Source: Lachnospiraceae bacterium UBA7160 (GTDB lineage: Bacteria > Bacillota > Clostridia > Lachnospirales > Lachnospiraceae). Taken from it: a stretch of DNA of 20,112 bases. The stretch lies in NCBI GenBank assembly GCA_002491565.1, contig DKWE01000063.1, positions 1 to 20,112 on the forward strand, read 5' to 3'. Both the position numbers and the translations under genes were made by a program. Of this stretch, positions 6,459-13,695 are shown piece after piece (position 1 is the first letter of the stretch; each line of letters begins with the position of its first letter). Below the pieces are notes generated by a model. That model was given only the letters and a program-made list of their open reading frames with translations, was not told where the DNA came from and ran no database searches.

Positions 6459-7402
6459 ATACAGGTTCAGGTTTTCTTTCATTTGGATCACTTTTGATAA
6501 TTCTTTTAGTAATCCTGCTGCTTTTGGTGCTGGCATCCTGTGTCCGGATCGTGCCGCAGGCGCAGGCAGTGATTCTGGAGCGGCTCGGCGGTTACCAGGC
6601 GACCTGGGAAGTTGGAATGCATTTTAAACTGCCATTTATAGACCGCGTGGCAAAGCGCGTGAATATGAAGGAGCAGGTCGTTGATTTTGATCCGCAGCCG
6701 GTGATCACAAAAGATAATGTGACGATGCAGATTGACACGGTCGTGTTTTTCCAGATCACGGACCCGAAACTGTTTACCTATGGGGTAGAGAATCCCATCA
6801 TGGCAATTGAAAATCTGACCGCGACAACGCTTCGAAACATCATCGGAGACATGGAGCTGGATCAGACACTGACCTCGCGCGAGACGATTAATACGCGGAT
6901 GCGGTCTTCCCTGGACGTGGCGACTGACCCGTGGGGCATCAAGGTCAACCGCGTGGAGCTGAAAAACATCCTGCCGCCTGCGCAGATTGTGGATGCGATG
7001 GAGAAGCAGATGAAGGCGGAGCGCGAGCGCAGAGAGTCGATTCTGAAGGCAGAAGGCGAGAAAAAGTCTCTGATTCTCGTCGCGGAAGGAAAGAAGCAGT
7101 CGGAAATCCTGGATGCGGAAGCGGAAAAGCAGGCGACGATCCTGCGCGCGGAGGCAGAAAAGGAAAAAATGATCCGGGAAGCAGAAGGCCAGGCGGAGGC
7201 GATCCGCAAGGTGCAGACAGCGAATGCAGAAGGGATCCGGCTGATCCGCGAAGCGGGGGCAGATCAGGCTGTGCTTGCGCTGAAGAGCTTTGAGGCAATG
7301 GAAAAGGTCGCGGACGGAAAAGCCACCAAGATTATTATTCCGTCAGAGCTGCAGAATCTTTCTGGTATTGTAAAGGCGGCAGCAGAGATCGCGAAAGAGT
7401 GA
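6455..7402 (+). CDS. SPFH/Band 7 (stomatin-like, QmcA-type) membrane protein
   Basis: A 315-residue protein with one N-terminal membrane anchor (about residues 8-30) followed by the SPFH/Band 7 domain (about 30-190), recognised by VPQAQAVILERLGGY, FKLPFIDRV and the DPQPVITKDNVTM region. Residues about 190-265 are an Ala/Glu/Lys-rich coiled coil with repeated ILKAEGEK and EAEGQAEAIR units, then a C-terminal segment with IIPSEL. Such proteins oligomerise on the membrane and scaffold microdomains or proteases. ATG 6455 overlaps the nfeD stop and follows AAAGGAGG (6437-6444); the longer upstream frame is an artefact of overlap with nfeD. Confidence 0.92.
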   Translation: MNTGSGFLSFGSLLIILLVILLLLVLASCVRIVPQAQAVILERLGGYQATWEVGMHFKLPFIDRVAKRVNMKEQVVDFDPQPVITKDNVTMQIDTVVFFQITDPKLFTYGVENPIMAIENLTATTLRNIIGDMELDQTLTSRETINTRMRSSLDVATDPWGIKVNRVELKNILPPAQIVDAMEKQMKAERERRESILKAEGEKKSLILVAEGKKQSEILDAEAEKQATILRAEAEKEKMIREAEGQAEAIRKVQTANAEGIRLIREAGADQAVLALKSFEAMEKVADGKATKIIIPSELQNLSGIVKAAAEIAKE

Positions 7403-7424
7403 AGAAACGGGGAGGAAAAAATTT

Positions 7425-8429
7425 ATGAATCTCAAGGGAAGGAATTTTTTGACACTGAAGGATTACACACCGGAGGAGATCACCTATCTGCTGGACCTCG
7501 CAGCCAGATACAAGGCGCAGAAGAAGGCGGGAGTACAGGAGCCTGTGCGTACGGGGAAAAATATTGCATTGATCTTTGAGAAGACCAGCACACGTACGCG
7601 CTGTTCGTTTGAAGTGGCGGCACATGACCTCGGCATGCAGGCCACCTATCTGGATCCGAGCGGGTCGCAGATCGGGAAGAAGGAGAGCATCGCGGATACT
7701 GCACGCGTGCTTGGACGCATGTATGACGGAATCGAGTACCGCGGCTACGGGCAGGAGATTGTGGAGGAGCTGGCGAAGTACAGTGGTGTTCCGGTCTGGA
7801 ATGGTTTGACGAATGAGTATCATCCGACGCAGATGCTGGCGGATATGCTGACGATCCGGGAGCATCTTGGCAGCCTTGCAGGCAAGAAGCTGGCGTATTT
7901 TGGGGATGCCCGCTACAATATGGGCAATTCTCTGATGATTGTCTGTGCAAAGCTCGGCATGCACTTTACGGCATGCACGGCGAAGGAATATTTCCCGAAT
8001 GAGGCTTTGGTGCAGGAGTGCGAGGCATACGCAGCGGAAAGCGGTGCGACGATTACGCTGACCGAGGATGTCGAGGCAGGCGCAAAGGATGCGGATGTTA
8101 TTTATACGGACGTATGGGTCTCAATGGGGGAGCCGGATGAAGTCTGGAATGAGCGGATCCATGCACTTCTTCCCTATCAGGTCAATGAGCGGGTGATGAG
8201 CTTTGCGAAAAAGGAAGCGATTTTCATGCACTGCCTGCCTGCTTTTCATGACCTGAAGACAAAGATTGGAAAGGAAATCCACGAGAAATACGGTCTGGAT
8301 GCGATGGAAGTCACGGATCAGGTGTTTGAATCCGCCCAGTCAGTCGTGTTCGATGAGGCAGAGAACCGGATGCACACAATAAAAGCGGTCATCGCAGCGA
8401 CCCTGGGACTGGATCATGAAGAAAATTAA
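7425..8429 (+). CDS. argF: Ornithine carbamoyltransferase
   Basis: A 334-residue cytoplasmic enzyme that joins ornithine and carbamoyl phosphate to form citrulline. Signature motifs are the carbamoyl-phosphate loop STRTR (55-59), HPTQ (133-136), the ornithine-region DVWVSMGEPDE, and HCLPAF with the catalytic Cys270. It begins 22 nt after the SPFH gene with RBS GGGGAGG (7409-7415), so the two may share a transcript. No arcA or arcC is adjacent, which favours the biosynthetic role (argF) over the catabolic arcB, but sequence alone does not separate them. No ARG box was identified. Confidence 0.93.
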   Translation: MNLKGRNFLTLKDYTPEEITYLLDLAARYKAQKKAGVQEPVRTGKNIALIFEKTSTRTRCSFEVAAHDLGMQATYLDPSGSQIGKKESIADTARVLGRMYDGIEYRGYGQEIVEELAKYSGVPVWNGLTNEYHPTQMLADMLTIREHLGSLAGKKLAYFGDARYNMGNSLMIVCAKLGMHFTACTAKEYFPNEALVQECEAYAAESGATITLTEDVEAGAKDADVIYTDVWVSMGEPDEVWNERIHALLPYQVNERVMSFAKKEAIFMHCLPAFHDLKTKIGKEIHEKYGLDAMEVTDQVFESAQSVVFDEAENRMHTIKAVIAATLGLDHEEN

Positions 8430-8685
8430 GGAAAAAGAGCAGAATCTTTTTCTCTGGTTCTGCATCGTCATTGCGGTGACAGCGGACGTTCTCTGCGTGC
8501 TGTTTTTACTCAATGTCGTGCAGAACCGATGGTTTTTGAATTTTATCCACGCGCTTGCGGTGCTGCTGCATCTGGCGTTTGCGGTGCTGGCTCTCGTGCG
8601 CGGAAAACGGAAGCTGTGCTTTGTATCAGCCGGAGTCATGGCGGTTTATCTGATCAGTCTGGCGCTGTATAATCTTCCAGGATAA
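8416..8685 (+). CDS. Small three-helix membrane protein of unknown function
   Basis: An 89-residue hydrophobic protein starting MKKIKEKEQNLF with three predicted membrane segments (about residues 11-32, 40-61 and 66-86). The ATG lies inside the last codons of argF (14-nt overlap with its stop), with only a weak CTGGGA-like RBS, so translation would depend on coupling to argF. I recognise no family. Positively charged residues at the N-terminus and in the loop between helices 2 and 3 (RGKRK) are consistent with a cytoplasmic N-terminus by the positive-inside rule. Confidence 0.65.
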   Translation: MKKIKEKEQNLFLWFCIVIAVTADVLCVLFLLNVVQNRWFLNFIHALAVLLHLAFAVLALVRGKRKLCFVSAGVMAVYLISLALYNLPG

Positions 8686-8707
8686 TAATAGAAGAAAAAC
8701 ATTCTGT

Positions 8708-8826
8708 GTGATTCGGTGGCATCGTCGATTGAAGCCAACGACTAACCCGATCACTTGTTTATTTCAGCGGTAGCACCCTTCCCAAATCCTCAGCGATGCC
8801 CGCATCGCCTGCGTTTTTGGAAGGGT
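8708..8826. other. Two tandem hairpins in the 222-nt gap before birA
   Basis: The first fold pairs GTGAT (8708-8712) with ATCAC (8750-8754) around an inner GTCG/CGAC stem (8724-8727/8739-8742). The second is a long hairpin from about 8775 to 8826: ACCCTTCC with GGAAGGGT, AAA with TTT, and GCGATGC (8793-8799) with GCATCGC (8802-8808). No T run follows on the + strand. It could be leader structure of birA, a small palindromic element, or an end-of-operon structure for argF. A TTGACA at 8865-8870 lacks a recognisable -10. Confidence 0.45.
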
Positions 8827-8907
8827 ACTCTCATGGAAATATCCGGCGCGATTGAGTCAGTTATTTGACAACGTTGCACTGGGAATGGGAATGACAAAGG
8901 AGTGTAC

Positions 8908-9891
8908 ATGAAAAAGAAAGTATTGAAGGCGCTCACAGAGGCCCGGGACGGTTATCTGTCCGGGCAGGCGCTCTGCGATGCGCTTGCGGTATCACGAACG
9001 GCCGTCTGGAAGGTCATCAACCAGTTGAAGGAGGAAGGCTATCAGATTGAGTCTGTGCCGCACAGAGGATACCGGATTCTAAAGCGCCCGGATGTAGTCA
9101 CTGCGGAGGAAATCGGAAGCCGTCTGCAGACGGAGACCATCGGTCGGCAGGTGGTTTTTTATGACGTCATAGATTCTACCAACAACGAGGCAAAGCGGCT
9201 GGCAGAGACGGGGGCTGCGGATGGAACGCTGGTTGTGACAGAATTGCAGGAGCATGGCAAGGGCCGGAGAGGACGGGGCTGGGTCACACCCGCCAAAGCT
9301 TCCATTATGATGAGCCTTGTACTCCGCCCGCAGATCCGTCCGGAGCACGCCTCGTCTGTGACGCTGGTCATGGGACTTGCGGTGGCAGAGGCGTGCAGGG
9401 AATTCTGCAAAGTGGATGCGAGGATCAAGTGGCCGAACGATGTCGTAGTCGATGGGCGGAAAATCTGCGGGATTTTGACAGAACTGAGCAGTGAAGTGGA
9501 CTATATCAATTATCTGGTGATTGGTACCGGCATCAATGCCAATCTGACGGAGCTTCCTTTGGAGATTGCGGCGACAGCTACCTCGCTGACTCTGCAGACG
9601 GGCATGAAGATCGACCGTGCAGGTCTGATTGCAGCCTGCCTGGAGCGGTTTGAGACGTACTACCGGAAATTTTTGCAGACAGAGGATGTCTCTTTGCTTC
9701 TTCTACAGTACAATGCCCTGCTCGCTGGCAAGGAAGGGCGTGTCTGCGTGCTGGAACCGGGAAAGGAATATATTGGGACTTCACATGGCATTAATGAGCG
9801 CGGGGAGCTTCTCGTAGAGCGTGAGGACGGCACCATCGAGCGTGTGTATGCCGGAGAGGTGTCGGTGCGCGGCATTTACGGGTATGTGTGA
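8908..9891 (+). CDS. birA: Biotin operon repressor / biotin-[acetyl-CoA-carboxylase] ligase
   Basis: A 327-residue bifunctional protein. Residues 1-60 form a winged helix (GYLSGQALCDALAVSRTAVWKVINQLKEEG is split across the helix-turn-helix). The central BPL/LplA domain has the biotinyl-AMP loop GKGRRGRGW (117-125) and catalytic lysine motif KWPNDV (174-179). A small C-terminal SH3-like domain ends the protein. It makes biotinyl-AMP, biotinylates carboxylases and, with the DNA-binding domain, can repress biotin genes. ATG 8908 has AAAGGAG 5 nt upstream; a GTG two codons earlier is less well placed. No biotin genes are in the window. Confidence 0.94.
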   Translation: MKKKVLKALTEARDGYLSGQALCDALAVSRTAVWKVINQLKEEGYQIESVPHRGYRILKRPDVVTAEEIGSRLQTETIGRQVVFYDVIDSTNNEAKRLAETGAADGTLVVTELQEHGKGRRGRGWVTPAKASIMMSLVLRPQIRPEHASSVTLVMGLAVAEACREFCKVDARIKWPNDVVVDGRKICGILTELSSEVDYINYLVIGTGINANLTELPLEIAATATSLTLQTGMKIDRAGLIAACLERFETYYRKFLQTEDVSLLLLQYNALLAGKEGRVCVLEPGKEYIGTSHGINERGELLVEREDGTIERVYAGEVSVRGIYGYV

Positions 9892-10170
9892 TAATCTGTT
9901 TGGAGACGGGGGCAGCCGCACCCGGCTGTGCCTGTGATCTTGAAAAGATGCGTGCATGGAGAGGTCCTGTGAATTGTATCAGTTATTTTACTGTAAATGA
10001 CGAAATAGGAAATTTTGTGTGTCGGACGCCGCAGTATATGTATAGTGTAATAGGTACAGTTCATTGTTTCACTGTAGGAAAAAGCACAGTACATAGCGCG
10101 GACTTTTCGAAAGTAAGGCATAGATAGTTCTATAGGTTTGATGTATTTAGAAAACAGGTGGAGAAAAGCA
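9892..10170 (+). other. Non-coding gap between birA and the DUF6145-like gene
   Basis: About 280 nt that become AT-rich toward the middle. A GC-rich imperfect hairpin (GGCAGCCG/CGGCTGTGCC, about 9911-9932) follows birA without a T run. Several TATA-like hexamers (for example TATAGT 10041-10046) occur, but none has a correctly spaced -35, so I assign no promoter. No convincing reading frame was found. Confidence 0.4.
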
Positions 10171-10506
10171 ATGGACCAGAAAAAAGACAGTATAGTACTC
10201 TGCGGTGCCAATTCCTATGAGGAAAAGTATTATTTGAATCCGCAGTTTGACAACCTGCCAAAGCAGGTAAAGCAAGAGCTGCAGATTATGTGTGTGCTGT
10301 ATGTAAATGATGTGGGTGGGATTCTGCTGCTGGAGTTTGCGCCGGATGGAACACTTCAATTCCGCACAGAGGCGATGGAGAATGACACGACCTACGACGA
10401 GATTGGCAGTGTTCTGAAAATCAAGGAGCTGCAGCGGACAAAGGAAGAGCTGCTGCGTTCCCTGGAGCTCTATTATAAAGTGCTGCTTGCGAACGGACTC
10501 GGATGA
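10171..10506 (+). CDS. DUF6145-like conserved protein
   Basis: A 111-residue soluble protein. The core SYEEKYYLNPQFDNLPKQ, then ELQIMCVLYVNDVGGILLLEF and EIGSVLKIKELQR, matches what I remember of the Lachnospiraceae family DUF6145; the family name is from memory. A helical Leu/Glu-rich C-terminus (LQRTKEELLRSLELYYK) may be a coiled coil. ATG 10171 was chosen because AGGTGGAG (10156-10163) lies 7 nt before it; ATG 10141 is in frame but lacks an RBS. It is directly upstream of dusB, whose first possible start overlaps its stop, so it may be linked to tRNA modification or simply cotranscribed. Function unknown. Confidence 0.75.
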   Translation: MDQKKDSIVLCGANSYEEKYYLNPQFDNLPKQVKQELQIMCVLYVNDVGGILLLEFAPDGTLQFRTEAMENDTTYDEIGSVLKIKELQRTKEELLRSLELYYKVLLANGLG

Positions 10507-10523
10507 AGGATGGGGCAGGAAGC

Positions 10524-11477
10524 ATGAAAATCGGAACAGTGGAGCTGGAAAATAACATCATACTGGCACCGATGGCAGGTGTGTCAGATCAGCCGTTCCG
10601 TGTGCTGTGCAAGGAACAGGGAGTCGGCATGGTCTGTACGGAGATGGTGAGCGCGAAGGCGATCGCTTATCACAACCGGAATACGGAGTCTCTGCTGTCT
10701 GTGCTTCCCGAGGAGCGCCCGGTATCCCTCCAGCTCTTCGGATCAGACCCGGATGTCATCAGTGAGGTGGCGGCGTCCATTGAGGAGCGGCCCTTTGATA
10801 TTCTTGATCTGAATATGGGCTGCCCGGTGCCCAAGGTGGTTGGAAACGGCGAGGGCTCTGCGCTGATGAAGCAGCCGCGTCTCGTAGAGGCGATTGTGAA
10901 AAAGACTGTCCGTGCGATCAGGAAACCGGTGACGGTCAAGATCCGGAAGGGGTTTGATGAGAACTCGGTGAACGCAGTGGAGATTGCGAGGATCGCGGAA
11001 GCCTCCGGCGCTGCAGCGGTAGCAGTGCACGGCCGCACGCGGGAAGAATACTATACAGGAAAGGCAGACTGGGAGATCATACGCCAGGTAAAGGAGGCAG
11101 TCCGGATTCCGGTAATCGGAAACGGAGACGTCAGCTCCGCGCAGAAAGCGAAACAAATGCTCGCGGAGACTGGCTGCGATGCGGTTATGGTGGGACGTGC
11201 CGCGCGCGGAAATCCATGGCTGTTTCGTGAGATTGGCGCATATCTGGATGGAAAAGAGCTCCCAAAGCGGCCCTCGAAGGAGGAAGTTCTGGCTATGATG
11301 CTTCGCCACGCCAGGATGCAGGTTGCATTCAAGGGGGAGTATACGGGAATACGTGAGATGCGCAAGCACATCGCATGGTATACCTTCGGCTTTCCCAATT
11401 CCTCCCGCCTGCGCAGTCAGGTCAATACGGTGGAGACCTATGAACAGCTGGAAGCCTTACTCCGGGAGCACTTCTGA
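10524..11477 (+). CDS. dusB: tRNA-dihydrouridine synthase (DusB family)
   Basis: A 317-residue FMN-dependent TIM-barrel enzyme that reduces uridines in the tRNA D loop. Seen are the FMN-binding start IILAPMAGVSDQPFR, the catalytic cysteine in NMGCPVPKV (C100), HGRTREEYYTG, IPVIGNGDVSS and the phosphate-binding MVGRAARGNPW. A C-terminal helical domain recognises tRNA. ATG 10524 (AGGA at 10517-10520) matches the family start MKIGTVELENN; ATG 10503 adds seven residues and overlaps the upstream stop. Coupling to the DUF6145-like gene is therefore close. Confidence 0.92.
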   Translation: MKIGTVELENNIILAPMAGVSDQPFRVLCKEQGVGMVCTEMVSAKAIAYHNRNTESLLSVLPEERPVSLQLFGSDPDVISEVAASIEERPFDILDLNMGCPVPKVVGNGEGSALMKQPRLVEAIVKKTVRAIRKPVTVKIRKGFDENSVNAVEIARIAEASGAAAVAVHGRTREEYYTGKADWEIIRQVKEAVRIPVIGNGDVSSAQKAKQMLAETGCDAVMVGRAARGNPWLFREIGAYLDGKELPKRPSKEEVLAMMLRHARMQVAFKGEYTGIREMRKHIAWYTFGFPNSSRLRSQVNTVETYEQLEALLREHF

Positions 11478-11703
11478 ATTACGGGAGCGGCAGAAAAGAA
11501 GCAAGAACGCAGGAGTGGCGGATAAATAAATATCTGGACACGGAAGTGCCGGCAGGAAACCCGAACGCACAAATTCCGGACAGGAGACCTGAATTTCGGG
11601 AATGCCGGGAGTTAAAGTAGGCTGTAGGGTTTCAGACAGATGAGGTTTCTGGGAAATCAGGCAGGATCAACGAAGAAACGATCAAGGAAGGGAAGTTTGA
11701 GGC
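11478..11703 (+). other. Gap between dusB and the hybrid kinase
   Basis: 226 nt with no recognisable gene, no intrinsic terminator and no well-formed promoter. The short palindrome TGCCGGCA occurs near 11547-11554. The kinase RBS AAGGAAGGGA (11684-11693) lies at its end. Confidence 0.35.
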
Positions 11704-13695
11704 ATGGGAGAAGGCAGAGAGCAGTGGAATCTGGTGTGGGACGAGGCGGATGCCCCGGTGCTTCTTTTTGTGCGCGGAGAATCAGCTGCTCCGGTTTATG
11801 AGAATAAAGCCGCCCATGCGCTCGGTGTATCGGTTTGCGGCAGTGACAGTAGCAACGGCAATGGCTGCTGTCTTTTGTGGGCTTCCATGTCTGGGGAGGA
11901 GCGGCAGGCGCTTGCGAGGGAAGCTGCAGAAGAAACACACAGCACAAAGCCTGTACTGTGCCTGATCGGGAAGGCTGTCTATTCTGCGGCCTTTTTTTCG
12001 TGGAGAGGCGAGATTGTCTGCACGCTGCAGGATGTGACGGGCTATTATCAGGAGAATCAGCGGATTATCAACGAGGCTGTGCTCGCGAGCCAGGCGAAGA
12101 CGAATTTCCTCTCTGAGATGTCGCATGACATCCGGACTCCGATGAATGCGATCGTTGGTATGACAGAGATCGCCCTGAAGCAGCAGCATCTGTCTGGAAA
12201 GGTGCGGGAATGCCTTAAGAAGATCCAGATTGCCTCCGGTACGATGATGGAGCTGCTGAATGATGTGCTGGATATGTCGCGGATCGAGAGCGGGCGGGTG
12301 CTTTTGCAGATGGGGCCATTGGAGATTGCAGACCTGCTGCACGAGGTGCTGGTTGTCGTGCGTCCGCTCGCAAAAAAGAAGCAGATTCATTTCCTTGTGC
12401 GAACGGGGGTTATTGACTGTGAACGCATTGTGGGGGATGTTATTCGTCTCAAGCAGATCTGCAATAATCTGTTGTCGAATGCAGTCAAATTTACACCGGA
12501 GGGCGGGAAAGTAGAATTGTATGTAGAAATCTGCCGTCAGCGGAAAGCAGAGAGAAAGACGGCTGACGGGAGCTCTGCCGCCGGGCTAACTGTCCTGGAC
12601 ACTCCGCTGCAGATGACGCTCCAGGTGAGAGATACGGGAATCGGCATGTCGCAGGAGTTTTTGCGCAAGGTGTTTGATCCATTTGAGCGGGAGCAGAATT
12701 CTACGGTCAGCGGCATCCAGGGTACTGGTCTGGGCATGGCGATCACGAAGAACCTGACAGAGCTGATGGGCGGAAGTATCTCCGTGGATAGCCGCCAGGG
12801 AGAAGGAAGCTGCTTTACAGTCCGGATACCGGCAAGAGCCACAGAGGAAAGGGAGGATGCACACCGGGAGGCGTTTTGCGGAAAGCGTGTCCTGGTGTTT
12901 GACAGCAGCGCGCAGCGCGGCAAGGCGGCTGAGGAACTGCTTCGGGAGCTTGGCATGGAGGCAGACTGCGTGCAGTCTGCGGATGATGTTGTCTGCGCAA
13001 TCAACGATGCAATGTTCGCCGGACGGGATTATTTTGCGTTTCTCGCGGCAGAGCGGGATCCGGGCGTGGAGCTGCTCTCGTTCCTTCGAAGCATTCGGGA
13101 GCGGATGGGGAGCGAATTCCCTATGCTGCTGATGTCTGAGAATGACTGGAGTCAGATTGAGTATATGTATACGTCTGTTGGCGTGGATGCGTTTATTCCG
13201 GTTCCACTGTTTAGAAGCCGGCTGAGTTCCTGCCTGTTTGCATTTACGGAGGCAGGAAGGCATAGCAGGCAGCAGGAGGAGCAGGGTATGGTCCGCGATT
13301 TCGGCGGAAAGCGGGTGCTTCTGGTCGAGGACAATGAGCTGAACCGGGAGATTGCCGGAGAGATGCTGGAGGAGGCCTCCATACGGGTTGAGATGGCGGT
13401 CAATGGCCAGGAGGCAGTCCGCATGGTAGAGCGGAGTGCTCCTTACTATTATGAAATGATATTGATGGATATCCAGATGCCAGTGCTGAACGGTCTGGAT
13501 GCAGCGCGGGCGATCCGGAAGCTTCCGCGCGAGGACGTGCAGCAGCTGCCGATCATTGCGATGACGGCGAACGCGTTTCTGGAGGATGTGAAAAATTCTC
13601 TGGATGCAGGGATGAACGCGCACCTGTCCAAGCCGCTGGATATGGAGCAGGTATTCTCGTGCATGGAAAAGTACATGAGGAGGCCTGGCAAATGA
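11704..13695 (+). CDS. Cytosolic hybrid sensor histidine kinase with pseudo-receiver and receiver
   Basis: A 663-residue protein without membrane segments. Residues 1-115 form a PAS-like sensor region. The HisKA helix pair carries H-box MSHDIRTPMN with phospho-accepting H141. The HATPase domain has N box NNLLSNAVKFTPEGG (254-268), G1 DTGIGM (310-315), F box FDPFER and G2 GTGLGM (340-345). A second CheY-like fold (about 397-510) lacks the acidic pocket, phosphoacceptor Asp and KP lysine, so it is a pseudo-receiver. The last domain (about 536-655) is a competent receiver with VEDNE, D589 in MDIQMPV, and LSKP. It should sense a cytoplasmic signal and relay phosphate H141 to D589. Its stop overlaps the next start (ATGA), implying that the downstream HD-GYP-like protein is its partner. 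Confidence 0.9.
   Translation: MGEGREQWNLVWDEADAPVLLFVRGESAAPVYENKAAHALGVSVCGSDSSNGNGCCLLWASMSGEERQALAREAAEETHSTKPVLCLIGKAVYSAAFFSWRGEIVCTLQDVTGYYQENQRIINEAVLASQAKTNFLSEMSHDIRTPMNAIVGMTEIALKQQHLSGKVRECLKKIQIASGTMMELLNDVLDMSRIESGRVLLQMGPLEIADLLHEVLVVVRPLAKKKQIHFLVRTGVIDCERIVGDVIRLKQICNNLLSNAVKFTPEGGKVELYVEICRQRKAERKTADGSSAAGLTVLDTPLQMTLQVRDTGIGMSQEFLRKVFDPFEREQNSTVSGIQGTGLGMAITKNLTELMGGSISVDSRQGEGSCFTVRIPARATEEREDAHREAFCGKRVLVFDSSAQRGKAAEELLRELGMEADCVQSADDVVCAINDAMFAGRDYFAFLAAERDPGVELLSFLRSIRERMGSEFPMLLMSENDWSQIEYMYTSVGVDAFIPVPLFRSRLSSCLFAFTEAGRHSRQQEEQGMVRDFGGKRVLLVEDNELNREIAGEMLEEASIRVEMAVNGQEAVRMVERSAPYYYEMILMDIQMPVLNGLDAARAIRKLPREDVQQLPIIAMTANAFLEDVKNSLDAGMNAHLSKPLDMEQVFSCMEKYMRRPGK

Noticed and set aside
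8766..8781. A T-box-like sequence on the minus strand (AAGGGTGCTACCGC)
   Set aside because: It differs at the key TGGN position, no specifier stem or following terminator of T-box type is evident, and no minus-strand gene lies downstream.
8865..8893. TTGACA at 8865-8870 as a birA promoter
   Set aside because: The hexamer 17 bp downstream (GGAATG) does not resemble a -10, and shifting the spacer by one base does not help.
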